In this document: positions 54,419-64,000 of the stretch, one piece after another
Layout of the letters: each line of letters opens with the position of its first letter
Numbering within the stretch: the first letter of the stretch is position 1
Source: Symbiodinium sp. CCMP2592
Lineage: Eukaryota; Sar; Dinophyceae; Suessiales; Symbiodiniaceae
NCBI GenBank assembly: GCA_905221615.1
Contig: CAJNDT010000498.1
Coordinates: 124,001 to 188,000, forward strand
Length of the DNA: 64,000 nucleotides
Direction of reading: 5' to 3'
The notes under the pieces: generated by a model
What the model saw: only the letters and a program-made list of their open reading frames with translations
What the model was told of the DNA's origin: nothing
Database searches by the model: none
Made by a program: the position numbers and the translations under genes

Positions 54419-54565
54419 AATACTGCGGATGCCTTGAGCCGGCTGGGCGTGCTCGGCCGCGCCGCGGCCGTCGTCAGTTCAGCAGCTGGCGCAGCACTGG
54501 CAGCTGCAGGGTCCCAGCATCCACAAACTTCGACAACACGAGAAAGCAACAGCAGACAGCAAGAG
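54419..54565 (+). CDS. Ala-rich exon (NTADALSRLGVLGRAAAVVS)
   Basis: Acceptor TTTGCTCGCAG|AAT. Reads NTADALSRLGVLGRAAAVVS then SAAGAALAAAGSQHPQTSTT. The Ala/Val stretch could be a membrane helix. The right end is not fixed. A minus-strand frame overlaps it. Confidence 0.45.
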
Positions 54566-54719
54566 TAGAAGCCAGGATTGCGGAGAGCAACATTCATAAC
54601 TGCAAGAGCTTGCTTGTAAAGTTCAAAGACGGTCATTAAACCAATCGGAAAATGTGGTGACGTGGAGAGGAAGGAAGGATCAGCAGTGTGTGTGGCATAC
54701 GTGGTTTAATATGTCGTAG

Positions 54720-54843
54720 TGCAGGCTCCAGACACAGGCTGCACGCGTTCAGAGCTAAGGATCTCCTCCGAGCCTCCAGGACGGCTGACATCATCGCGGA
54801 CGCTCGGGCGCAAGCTGCTGAGTATAAGGGGAATTGCAATAAG
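54720..54843 (+). CDS. exon (AKDLLRASRTADIIADARAQ)
   Basis: Acceptor TGTCGTAG and donor AATAAG|GTGGGC. Reads AGSRHRLHAFR, AKDLLRASRTADIIADARAQ, AAEYKGNCNK; phases are consistent. Helical; family unknown. Confidence 0.55.
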
Positions 54844-55600
54844 GTGGGCGAAACGTCCCGCGTCCCAACCATATAAGCTCAAGTTCGCCCATATTCGCTG
54901 AAGAGCTGCCAGGAAAATTCAATAGATATCCGACTCCTGACTCTTGGTCACGTGCTGGGCCGCTGCATCCAGACCAGACCGGGATTATAACCCTTATTCT
55001 CATTTTGGGCTTTACCTCCACTATATGCCTGGAGACGATCCTCTAGCCACCGGTTCATACTTATAGTCCGCACGTAGCCCAGGGTAAGCACAGGTAACCA
55101 GCCCACGGCGGCTGCGTGGTCAGGTCATCTCCATGCTGCGGGAGCAACAGCAGCAGAGAAGCCAGATAACCTGCCTTCGCTGCTATTCTTGCTCCTGCAT
55201 CATGGTTATGGCCGTGGGATCAGGTTTCGAGGTGCACAAACAATGAACAGGACCACCGTGCAATCTTAGCGCAGCGATCCACAGGACACAAGGTTGCTCG
55301 GAACCGCTCAAGCATTGACCAACTTGTGGTATGAAAGAACTCACCACAACGTACCGGGCCAAGTGTTTCTGCGAACTTCGAGCTTCAATTTGAGGCCAAG
55401 CGGCCAGATGGTAAAAAGGCCATGTCAACTCACCATACCCATTTCCGGAATACAGTTGACCGCACCTGGCAATCGTCAATGACATACAATACAGAGACAT
55501 AGTACGTAATGTTAATCTAGTGTCGTACATGATACAGTATATCAGTACAAAATATAGTATATTCGTATACAAGATGGTACGTAATACTATTCCTATGTAG

Positions 55601-55718
55601 TATATCAAGCTGCGAAGTGAACGGGGCCATGACCTGAGGCTGCCAGTCCCCGCAAGCTGCACCGAGCGACGGATGCAGGCTGACGCCAACTCGCTGCGGG
55701 AGGATATTCGACTTTCGG
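55601..55718 (+). CDS. exon (YIKLRSERGHDLRLPVPASC)
   Basis: Acceptor CTATGTAG. Reads YIKLRSERGHDLRLPVPASC then TERRMQADANSLREDIRLS. A G-rich tract starts at once (TTCGGGCTTCAGGGCTT). Confidence 0.5.
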
Positions 55719-55856
55719 GCTTCAGGGCTTAAAGAGACTTAGAGTAAACTTGATCAGGTTTGAGGATATTAGGCTTTAGGGCTTTAGGGTTTAATGACTT
55801 AGAGTAAACTTAGAGGGATTGTTCGTTTGTTAGTGTGTGTTGTCTCGGTTTCCTAG

Positions 55857-56019
55857 AATTTCAAGGGGAGCCCCAGAAAAGGAATCGTTTTGTTTCCTTC
55901 CGGCAAAGGACCCAATCTACCGGGGAGTTGTCGAGTGTGAAAATGCAGGCGCCATATTGCAGAAGAAGCTTCTTTCAATAAGCTCTAAACACCTCCCCCA
56001 TCTGGTCAACAACCTGTAA
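55857..56019 (+). CDS. exon (LPAKDPIYRGVVECENAGAI)
   Basis: Acceptor GGTTTCCTAG. Reads SRGAPEKESFCF, LPAKDPIYRGVVECENAGAI, then LQKKLLSISSKHLPHLVNNL and a stop at 56019. Likely last exon of a gene or of a splice form. Confidence 0.45.
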
Positions 56020-56146
56020 CTTTCCAAGTGGCAATTCCTTGCAACGCAGTGCACCCCGAAACTCAAGCTACCACAAGCCCCAAACTCTGAAGCCCTGAAC
56101 ATTCCTTCAACCCTCCCCAAGCCCCAGGCCCTAAGCGATTAACCGC

Positions 56147-56249
56147 AGGCTTCCGGGAGATCAACTTCGGGAAGCTTCAGGGATCCAGCTCGGACTGCCC
56201 TGACAGCCGCCGGGCTGCAGAGCTTCCTTCCGGCTGCAAAGGATTGTAG
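56147..56249 (+). CDS. exon candidate after a C-rich tract
   Basis: Acceptor TAACCGCAG|GCTTCC after heptamers at 56060-56125. Two frames are open: FREINFGKLQGSSSDCPDSR or TALTAAGLQSFLPAAKD. MITE B copy 2 follows directly. Confidence 0.35.
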
Positions 56250-56250
56250 G

Positions 56251-56351
56251 TGGGAGTTTCCGAAAATTAGGGGTACCTTATTTTAGGGTACTTATAGTTT
56301 AATAAGGATCCTACTATTTAGGGTCCTATATTAGGGTCCCCTATTTTCGGA
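56251..56351. mobile_element. MITE family B, copy 2
   Basis: Left end TGGGAGTTTCCGAAAATTAG. The right end matches only as CTATTTTCGGA, so it is cut short. Confidence 0.7.
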
Positions 56352-56666
56352 TGCCGTAGCAGATGCCTTGGGTGGGAGGGTGGCAGTGTAGTAGATATCG
56401 GCTGGGACTGTCAGACCCCCCTATGCTGGCATGCGAAAGTGTCTGAATCCCAGACGTAAGGCAAAGCGCTCCAGACGGCGAACATAAATGCTCGGCCCCT
56501 AGCAGTTGCTGGCTGACTCTCCTGTGTCGAGTCGGGACTACTTGCTGCATAGGTTCATAGGGCTTGGGGAGCTCAGGACTTGGGCATTCTGGGTGTGTGA
56601 GGGCGTCACGTTGAGAGTACTGAAAGTCTCCGAAGTCTAGGACTTGGCTTTGCTTACCGGCAGGGA

Positions 56667-56880
56667 TTGGCCCCAGTGTTCCTCGTCGTCTTCTTGGTAT
56701 CCTTGTCCTTGTTCTTGGCCTTTCGGGAGCCGGTGGGGGGAAATCTGGACTGGTGGCGATCCTCTCGCGGCACAATAAGTGATACTGCCGGTGTTCTCTT
56801 GCAGGAAATGCAGATAGCTTTAGCTTTGCTGGAGCTCGGGATCTCATGGGACTGCTCATTGCATGACTTCTCCCACAGGT
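56667..56880 (+). CDS. frame with a hydrophobic N-terminal segment
   Basis: Reads APVFLVVFLVSLSLFLAFRE, a plausible membrane anchor, then GNLDWWRSSRGTISDT. After a possible acceptor CTCTTGCAG it reads EMQIALALLELGISWDCSLH. A minus-strand frame overlaps. No ATG at the start. Confidence 0.35.
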
Positions 56881-57477
56881 TGCCCTGTTTGTCTGAATCC
56901 ATGGCCTGAAATATGCGACTGACCCAAAGCATCCTCAAAGGACTCAACACCCTTCGGTTCGAAAAGAGCCCGGCATGGTTTCATCAGCCTGTCCTATGTG
57001 AAGCAAGGGTGTTTCACTCTAAAGTCTTAAAGTGAAATCACGCGGGACAGGCCTGGCTGCAAGGCGACCTCTCCAAGGCCTAAGCAGGGCCATCGCCAGC
57101 AGCTCAACGTAAGGTTCAGGGTTTACGAGGGTTCCTGAGTTGAAGAACCCTCACCAATTCAACTCCGCCTCTGAAGTCGAAGCTCGGACGATGCGAAGGT
57201 ATTCAGTAAGTAAGGCACTGCAAGCTTGCTAGTCGTTTGAGGGAGTCTAGCGGCCTAGCGTGCATGCTCGAAAAGATCAGAAGCATCGCAGTTTTGGAAC
57301 CATGACCTGCATAGCTTACTACACATGCTGCATGCAGCCTGTCGTCGTGACTTACGATGCGCTTCGTCCCTCGTCTTCCCTTCCATCCCAGCCCCCGGAG
57401 CACCTGAACACTGCTTGCAGTAGCAATTTCTGAGAGGGGAGGGAGGTTGCCCATTTCCCTTGCTGCACTTGGGTCAG

Positions 57478-57615
57478 GGCTACCCGGAGGGTGAGGACGG
57501 CTGTTCGCTCATGTCGCGATCGCTTTCAGCACTTCGCAACGCCGCGAAGCTCGGCGAGGTGGCCCGGGGTTTGCGGATGATGTCTTCCCGGTTGTGCCTT
57601 GCAGCCTTACTTAAG
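57478..57615 (+). CDS. 46-codon exon (SRSLSALRNAAKLGEVARGL)
   Basis: Acceptor TTGGGTCAG|GGC and strong donor CTTAAG|GTGAGG, phase 0 on both sides. Reads GYPEGEDGCSLM, SRSLSALRNAAKLGEVARGL, RMMSSRLCLAALLK. Joins in phase to 57791. Confidence 0.55.
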
Positions 57616-57790
57616 GTGAGGAATCTGAGGTCGGTGTTCTGCAACAGGCTCTCCTGCGCAGTGCTAGACATATTTCGTAAGGCCGGCCACCAGTATCGCA
57701 AAAGTCGGCCGAGTTTGTGCTCCCCCATGCCTCTGCGGCCATCAAGCACCGTCAAAGCAGCAGAGGTATATATGATAGGGCTGTCTGCAG

Positions 57791-57874
57791 GTTGTTATCG
57801 TTGTGGCCCACGGCGGCATGTCGGGCCCTCTGCAATCGGAGGCTGTCCGCGATGGCTTTGAGCCAGGGCATCAG
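57791..57874 (+). CDS. 28-codon exon, possible histidine-phosphatase strand
   Basis: Acceptor GTCTGCAG|GTT and donor CATCAG|GTGTGA, phase 0. Reads VVIVVAHGGMSGPLQSEAVR then DGFEPGHQ. A hydrophobic strand followed by HGG is how the second catalytic histidine appears in phosphoglycerate-mutase-like enzymes. The expected RHGE exon was not found, so the call is tentative. Confidence 0.45.
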
Positions 57875-57978
57875 GTGTGAGGTGACAGGCCAGTCAAGAA
57901 GAAGCCGCAGATCGACAGGTGTCAGATCAATGCGGGGAGGGCTTTGGTCAGAACATGTGAGGTTTCACAAGTACTTGC

Positions 57979-58716
57979 GTGATGTTGCGTGTGTTTTTGG
58001 CATGTTTGGGCCACAACGATATCTTGCCCAAGGCGCTTGTTAACTTCAGGCTAAGAATGAATGAAAGTGCGAAGACATCCTGGCACCGAGGATTCGCTGG
58101 AGCGCAGCTCAGATCGAAAGCGGCGAGGTGCCAAACTTGCACAGTCATCACGGCTTATGACGTGCTACATACATGTAGTTACATACTTACATATTCGGCC
58201 TGCCAAGAGGCTCATAGGCCCAAAGGGCTACATTCCCAATGCTTCCAAGTTCGAGGATTGCCCCCGATACAATCCAGGTGCCGCTCCGGAAGGGTGTGCC
58301 TTTCTCCGACCATGCAGCCACGTAGCTCTGACAGCAAAAAGACGGTTGCTAGAGTCGCAAGAAGGACGGGGCACAGTGCCGAATGCATACGTGATCTCCG
58401 AAGCAGGAACAAGAAGCCGATCGGGGTCGATATTCTCTGTGCGTACATGTTGCATTGTCGTCTTGACCCCGGAGAACTGAGGCTGGTGAAGCAGCCGTGG
58501 CTCGGGTGCAAGATGATGTCATCCGAAATAAGCGCTACAGTTGTCAGCTACCATGGAATCCCCGGTGAATCCCCTGTCATGGAGTCTGCGGCATCATACA
58601 GGTTCATTAGGCAGAGGCCGGAAGGGCGGGCAGGCACACTCGCGTGGGGAGCTTTCCTATCCGAAGCCCCAGAAGCCCTTCGGGCTGACAACCTATACCC
58701 TCCCGACTTGAGCTGA
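57979..58716 (+). other. 245-codon frame with a competing frame
   Basis: The longest plus-strand frame of the right part. A second frame on the same strand (58061-58480; GPKGYIPNASKFEDCPRYNP) reads more like protein. Neither shows a domain, so I do not call a gene. Confidence 0.25.
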
Positions 58717-58871
58717 CATGCAAGGGTGGTGAACTGCTGCTGCTCCACCGTGATCTACGACCACGCCTGGGGCTAAGTTGGCCACGCCGCCCTCCGTGCT
58801 ACGATTTATTTATCGTGTTACTATTCCTGCTATGTTGAGCACTGATTCATCTTTCAAAATGTCAACATTAG

Positions 58872-58977
58872 ATCACTTGATGCCCTTTGTGACCCGTATG
58901 ATTCGAAGACTTCTTGCGAGGACTCCGACAGCTTCCACGCGGAAGCCTGGTTTGCGGACCTCCAATCCGTGTCCCAG
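58872..58977 (+). CDS. exon (SCEDSDSFHAEAWFADLQSV)
   Basis: Acceptor CAACATTAG and donor TCCCAG|GTGAAC. Reads SLDALCDPYDSKT then SCEDSDSFHAEAWFADLQSV plus SQ, acidic. G-rich tract begins at about 59040. Confidence 0.55.
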
Positions 58978-59066
58978 GTGAACGCCGTGAAGGCAAAGGA
59001 TGACTCGGGCTGAAAGCCCTCCTCGGATTTTCGACGGCTCAGGGATGTCAAGGGTTTATAAGGATT

Positions 59067-59681
59067 GTGGCGTCCGGAGATGTTCAGGGTTTGGGTCTAG
59101 TATCCCTGAGATGTTGTTCTAGGTGTCAGAGTCTGCATGGGAAATCCTTGGTCCTCCTCAATCATAGGAAAGGCTTGGCCGGTCCAAGACAGCAGCACCA
59201 TGTGCCTGGGGGCGGTCCTGGGCAAAAAGCCCAGAACGGATGTGCAGCCAACGCAAATGCGGCTTGGCATGTGCCTTCATGCCCCCTGGCCAGCCTCCTG
59301 ATGCAGCCTACACGATGCAGTTATGATTTCCCACAGACTGCGAATGACTGCAACTCCGATACTTGCGAGCGGGTGTGCTGGCCGCATGGTGTTGTCAATG
59401 CTTCAAGAGGTGTCCGAAACTTTTGCTGCGCCTACCTACAAGAGAGCTGCTGGAAAAGCACCCAGCTCGGCAGATCATGTAGCGCACAGGGCTCATTCTG
59501 GACTCACTGGAGACCAACAGACATGGCGACCCAGGTTTGGGGATCCTGCCCATGGCCTACAACGTCCAAGCCCGAGCTGATGGATCTGATTCTGGCGTTC
59601 ACGAGGCCCCTAAACCCGACCCCTAAACCCGAATCCCTAAAACCATCCTGGAAGGCAGCCCTCAACAGACAAGCATGCTGA
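59067..59681 (+). other. 204-codon frame, uncertain
   Basis: Open from about 59067 and ends in heptamer-derived sequence (TRPLNPTPKPESLKP), so at least the tail is not coding. A competing frame (NRHGDPGLGILPMAYNVQAR) exists at 59500-59580. Confidence 0.25.
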
Positions 59682-59958
59682 GCCCTCCGGTTGCCCCCCC
59701 TAGCCACGTCTTTCAGGGAGCGGATCATTCTAGAGATGCCTTTGCTGCTTTCTGCCGACCCAGGTCTTCGGACCTGACCAGAGCTGGATCCAGACGCCTC
59801 ACGCACAATCTGCCCCTGCCCCGGCAAAGCGTCAGGTTCGAGGCCTCCGAGAAGACTCCACCGTAGGTTTGTCAGGGGCTGCTAGATTGCTGGATCCTCA
59901 AACTCCGAATTGCCCGACTTACCCCGAACCCTAAACTCAGGCCCAGGCCCCTCCGTAG

Positions 59959-60060
59959 GAGAAAAGACGGCAGTTTGAGGCGGCGGCCAGGCTCGGGATC
60001 ACTCCTGCGACCTTGGCCTTGAAGTGGCTGGAGCACCGAGGCCCGGGAGTCAGCGGAAGT
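59959..60060 (+). CDS. aldo-keto reductase-like exon
   Basis: Acceptor CCCCTCCGTAG|GAG. Reads EKRRQFEAAARLGITPATLA then LKWLEHRGPGVSGSV. The pattern A-x-x-L-G-I-T-P-A-x-L-A-L-x-W-L is the C-terminal helix signature of aldo-keto reductases (NADPH-dependent carbonyl reduction, cytosolic), followed by the PGV turn. Other exons of the enzyme were not identified. C-rich tract immediately before. Confidence 0.55.
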
Positions 60061-60422
60061 GTCGAGGGGTGGTGTGCAGTTTTGTAGTGTATACTGTCTG
60101 TGCACGTAGGGAGTGGATAGGTGCGTATCAAAGTACGTACAGACGTGTACGTACATACCTACATATGTATAAGTATGTATTATATAGTTTGCACTACTAC
60201 TATTCCTTCGAGTCTGAGGCCATTGTCCAGGGTCTCATTTTGAGTTGGATCAGTCTGAAGGTTCAACGTCCAGGACTTTCGGGCTTAGGCAGCAAGTTTG
60301 TTAGGAAATTGGTTAACTTATGTAGTTCAGGCCTTCATGTTGCATTCATGCCTGGGGAGTTGATGCAAGAAGTGCTAATGTTTGCGACACATGTCTCTTC
60401 TTCATAGCTGACACGTCTGCAG

Positions 60423-60574
60423 GATTTTTAGCGCTGGTCCCAGAACTCCAGGATCTTTTGAAGCACGGGGCTCGGCTTGATTCGCATGTAATCAGAGCTT
60501 ACCAACTCGTGCAGTGTGAGATTCGGGGACTCGTGCTGCTGCCGTCACCATCTTCAGCAACAGTGCAAGCATAA
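60423..60574 (+). CDS. exon (FLALVPELQDLLKHGARLDS)
   Basis: Acceptor ACACGTCTGCAG. Reads FLALVPELQDLLKHGARLDS, HVIRAYQLVQCEIRGLVLLP and a short Ser tail to TAA. The first part resembles one ankyrin-like helix pair, but a single copy is not enough to call it. Confidence 0.45.
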
Positions 60575-60864
60575 TGCCAATGACGATCGGGATTCAACGA
60601 TCACGACGATGACGATAACCTGGAATTCTAGGAGCATGCATCACCATCATCATGATCTCTGTTGTGTTCCGGCTGGAAGGATGGCTACAAAGTCAGCACA
60701 GTACTGATTAGCAGCTTAGCAACACCCGGAAGGCAAATGACAAAGACTGCCATGCATTTGCATGTTTATCGACGGCTCTTCAGCTCCAGACTCTTTGTGT
60801 TCGGGATGTTTGTGAAGAGAAGTGGCTATCAACATCGAAACCGGGTAGAACAAACATGATTCAG

Positions 60865-61009
60865 GTTGCCAGCGTGGGTACGGTGCAAGGATGCTAGCAA
60901 GAGCCGGGTTCTTGCGAAATGGATGCAAGTACCCTTTGCCCTGGCTTGTCTTGCGGCTTCCACAATGCTTCTTCAACTGCTATTGGCATTGCTCCCATTG
61001 CTGGTATAG
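60865..61009 (+). CDS. exon with a transmembrane helix and stop
   Basis: Acceptor ATGATTCAG. Reads VRCKDASKSRVLAKW then MQVPFALACLAASTMLLQLL and LALLPLLV, followed by TAG. Basic residues before the hydrophobic stretch fit a C-terminal membrane anchor. Confidence 0.45.
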
Positions 61010-61347
61010 TGTCGAGATCGTGAAGCTGTCATGTTGCGGCTACAGAAGGTCCGTAGGTGTTTGCCTTTTGGATTCCAATGTTGAGTTTGATAGTTACTGG
61101 GAGTGGCATCGCCACAGGAGCGCCATGCGATAATGCCATGCTGTGCGGGTAAACAACGCCAAAGCGAGACGAGATGCGCAGAAGCTCGAGAAACATAGGG
61201 CCACCCGCAGCCCAAAACACGGGATTGCGCAGCACGGACAAACAGGGACGTAGAGAATCATGTCTCCTCAGTGGCGGCCCAGACGACGACGAGCATGCTT
61301 CAAAGGCACAATGAGGGCTCGACCGACGGAGTCTTCAAGCAATCGCT

Positions 61348-61596
61348 GTGCACGCAGAAGCAGCCAAAAGCCCTAGCCCTCAACTTATCACCAGTAGCAG
61401 AGTACAGCCGTCTTCAGGTCCACGGAGATTGATGACCATCGCTGGTTCATGCATATGTACCGTGGCCGCACTTTGCTTGCTCAGTGACACACGACAGCTT
61501 GATGTCCTTGGCTATTTCGGTTGGTTTCCTTCCGGCAACGAAGACCAGTTAAACGTGAAGCCGCCTGAGCCAACAAAGTGGTTGTATGACTACTAG
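61348..61596 (+). CDS. 82-residue possible small membrane protein
   Basis: ATG to TAG without interruption. A Ser/Pro-rich start is followed by a hydrophobic segment (IAGSCICTVAALCLL), then GYFGWFPSGNEDQLNVKPPE and the end PTKWLYDY. The C-terminal part is very protein-like and resembles small organelle-membrane subunits in style only. It may instead be a last exon starting near TTATCACCAG. Confidence 0.45.
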   Translation: MHAEAAKSPSPQLITSSRVQPSSGPRRLMTIAGSCICTVAALCLLSDTRQLDVLGYFGWFPSGNEDQLNVKPPEPTKWLYDY

Positions 61597-62300
61597 AGTA
61601 GAAAATGAAGTAGCACAACAATGCAGAACCCTGTTATGCTTCACTCGTCAAGCAGCCATCCCCTACTCTACCGCCACAACTTGGAAGGTACCGCGAGGCG
61701 CCCTCAGTGGAGGCAGGGCATGCGTAGTTAGCTGCAGCTGTGCATGACTGTGTGTATATATATATATGTATATACAGCAAGGTACCAGAAAGGTAGTGCC
61801 TAGTTGTATCTCAACAACTATATGCACGTATGTATGCACGGAAGCGTCCGAATCAAGAAAATAACAAGGACCGTGTGTGCTTTCGAGATAGTCTTCGCAA
61901 GTGCAGCCATACGACAGAATTATCACCACTAGCACCATGGTCACAGACGAACCGCAACACGAGCGTTAAATTCTAAGCCATCGTCCCTAAACCCTAAATG
62001 CATTCAGATCGGATTCCCAAACGCCGAAGCTGTGAGAAGCAAGAGCTCCCTTCATTCCGTCAGCCATTAACCCTCAACCCGAAAACCTTGAGTCCCCAAA
62101 CCCGTGAAGAATTTCGAACACCAAAAGCCCAAACTCTACTCTCCAACCAGAAGCCCTGGAGGGCTCAGCGCAACCACCCACTAAAAACCCTAACACCTGA
62201 AGCCCCGGCCAAAAAAGCTTAGAACAGGAACCTCAGATCTTAAGTCCCTCCTTTCCCTAGAGTAGAACAATTGAAGAAAAGCTCTGAGCTCGAATCTCAG

Positions 62301-62395
62301 ATCTGCATGAAAGTCCTCGTGGCCACCGGCCTCGGGGCGATTCCACCTGCAGCGAACCCCGAGGCGAGCGCCCGGATTCGCAAGATCACAGAGTA
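62301..62395 (+). CDS. exon (KVLVATGLGAIPPAANPEAS)
   Basis: Acceptor GAATCTCAG. Reads ICM then KVLVATGLGAIPPAANPEAS and ARIRKITE before TAG. C-rich heptamer tract before (61985-62215), G-rich after (62400-62890). Confidence 0.45.
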
Positions 62396-62399
62396 GCCT

Positions 62400-62900
62400 A
62401 AAGGGGCTTTAAAAATTACCTATACTATTTTGGGGGGTTCCTTATTATGATTATAGTATAATGTGCCCCGAAACCCTATAAGAATTATTAAGGCCCCTAT
62501 AGTAGTCTATAGGGGGGTGCAGGGGTCAGGGCCCTATAGACTGACTGACATTATTCCCCGGGGTTTCCTGAACATAAGTTCCTCTGTACTTTGAGAGACC
62601 TCCAGACCGTGTTTAAGTTATCAGGGCCCCTATAGAAGAGCTAGGACCCAGAGTAGGCCCTTATTCCCTTTTTGTAGGGTTCAGGTTACCAAAAAGGGCA
62701 CCCTTTTTATTCCTAGGTTACTCTTAGGTTTAGAGAGGTTACGGGTTGAGTGTTCAGACTTTGGAAGTTCCTTGGGGTTGTTTAGGATTTATAGGATTTA
62801 AAGCATTTCGGCTTTGGGAGTAGGGTTTGGGAATTTGGGGTGAAGGCTTCAGTTGGGATTTCGAGCTGAGGGTTGGGAGAAAGGGCAGGATTTAGGAGTA
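62400..62900. repeat. G-rich telomere-like tract and CCTATAG repeats
   Basis: Includes GGGGGGTTCCTTATTATGAT (an element also found at about 51722 as GGGGGGTTCCTTCTTTTCAC), GGCCCCTATAG units, and TTTAGGG-like sequence to about 62890. No gene. Confidence 0.6.
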
Positions 62901-64000
62901 ATGACCACGGGAGGGTTCAGGATGCATTCTGGGGGTTTTCTCGGCTATAGGCTGTTGTTTGCAGGATGTGCAGACTCCGTAAGTCGGATGAGGAGCAGGG
63001 CTACAAAGCAAAACAAGCCTAAATGCCGAAGCAGCGTAATTCCCTGCTTAGCTTGTACCCCGGCAGTTTAAGTCGGGTAGTGCTGCGGAAAGGAGTTCGC
63101 CATCACGACGTGCGTCGGCCAACGCAATCCCGTCTTCGTATCACCTCTCATTGCGTGTTATCCCCCTGGCCCGGTTTGCAGGCCGCACTGTACTTAGCCC
63201 TCAAGCCTTAGACTACACACTGTCCCAACGTCGCAGGAGCCGCAGGAGCCGCTGCAGCCAGTCGCAGCAGCGCCACGGATCTACAGGCGACCCACACAGC
63301 TTCGTTCAGTATTCTGCAGAGAGAGAGATACGGCTTCAGGTTTCCGTCAACCCGCGACCTCCTGCCAACAGAATGAACTGTAGAAACTGCGGTGTAACAC
63401 ACCTCTTTGCGCAAGAACAGCCGCGAACGGCATATCTGGCTAAGCACCCTGGCTCGACGATGCTCCGTCACTTAAGCTTTGCAAATGGCAGAATGGAAGA
63501 ATGGTAGCACCAGTTTGGTGTCTCGAGCTATAGAGTGCGGGTTATTTGGGTATGAAATAGCCAGCAAGAAACCGGCCTTCTCTACGCGCGGACAGGATGC
63601 ACATCAACATCCAATATTTAAGCTTTGGCCAGCACATATCAGCGACAATTGAAGTGAACACGGGCTTCTTTGACAAGCAGTATGCTGCAGTGAGGCATGG
63701 TTGGATCTTGCAGAGGTCTTCAAAACAGAACCTCGAAAGCCACAAGCTCCAAGCGAATATTTTTTACATCTGATCTCAAGCCCATCACAACTTGCAAGCT
63801 GGACAGCCTCCGATCCAACATCCCAAGATCCGGGTCTTTGTCCCAAGAAGCAAGCCGTAAACAGGCCCGGCCCTGCACCAGAGGCAGGCAATGGCGATTA
63901 GGAATGCTTGGAGTGGAGCAGTTGTAGCAGTCAGTTCATGATCTACCATGTAACGTTACGGTTACCTGTACATAGAATTCTGTTTACTAGTAGTTATACA
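62901..64000. other. right edge, weak exon candidates
   Basis: A possible exon follows GTCCCAACGTCGCAG at 63234 (EPQEPLQPVAAAPRIYRRPT). A frame at 63640-63900 has no domain. Nothing firm. Confidence 0.3.

Noticed and set aside
17000-63000. Chromosome end (telomere)
   Set aside because: Heptamers are short, degenerate, in both orientations and interspersed with exons; there is no long uniform array.

Overview
The window looks like nuclear DNA of a dinoflagellate, most likely a Symbiodiniaceae-type alga. Evidence in the sequence: a 22-residue FNQSLEG(I/T)QLPxSLxSL leucine-rich-like repeat at the left edge; genes split into very small exons in large introns; introns starting with GC as well as GT; long one-strand runs of exons; abundant CCCTAAA/TTTAGGG-like heptamers (the plant/dinoflagellate telomere unit) scattered internally; and very dense microsatellites and MITEs. 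No rRNA, tRNA or bacterial-type gene was seen. The taxonomic call rests on memory of such genomes and was not searched.

Left part (1-15.5 kb). After the 3' end of the repeat gene comes a CACTA-like transposase on the minus strand (3570-5789), with one spliceosomal-type intron and one frameshift. It is followed by a small Cys-motif/Lys-rich protein gene (minus, 7181-7600). Then comes a plus-strand series of exons (7996-15040) that resembles a dinoflagellate-specific multi-exon gene family of unknown function. Two introns in it can be placed with matching phase (10443-10700 and 11039-11104). At least three exons carry a frameshift, so this copy looks decayed. The non-coding DNA between these exons, and only that DNA, carries about 45 copies of a short palindrome, consensus AGCCTGTACAGGCT, in which the AGCCT/AGGCT arms are kept and the central four bases vary. 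It occurs singly, in pairs and as minisatellites.

Middle (15.5-17 kb). An AT-rich degenerate repeat separates the two halves, followed by a minus-strand gene piece with a Met/Gln/Asn/Gly-rich repeat.

Right part (17-64 kb). No long gene is visible, but dozens of short plus-strand exon candidates are. Several are certain enough to place to the base. Four of them spell part of a LOV/PAS photoreceptor (23091-25056) with the photoactive-cysteine motif GRNCRFLQ, and the GC-AG intron between two of them is fixed by the domain sequence. Others resemble an aldo-keto reductase C-terminal piece (59959) and, weakly, a histidine-phosphatase strand (57791). Most cannot be assigned. The number of genes and their limits cannot be settled from this sequence alone. 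Introns here hold at least five families of small inverted-repeat elements, a 2.3-kb tandem satellite (43985-46310) and many microsatellites.

The most unusual pattern is that telomere-like heptamers in the right part are oriented around exons. C-rich tracts (CCCTAAA-like) lie just upstream of 3' splice sites, and G-rich tracts (TTTAGGG-like) lie just downstream of 5' splice sites, so introns are bracketed by complementary ends that could pair. The left part uses the AGCCT palindrome instead. The two halves thus have different intron styles, with a sharp change near 15.54 kb.
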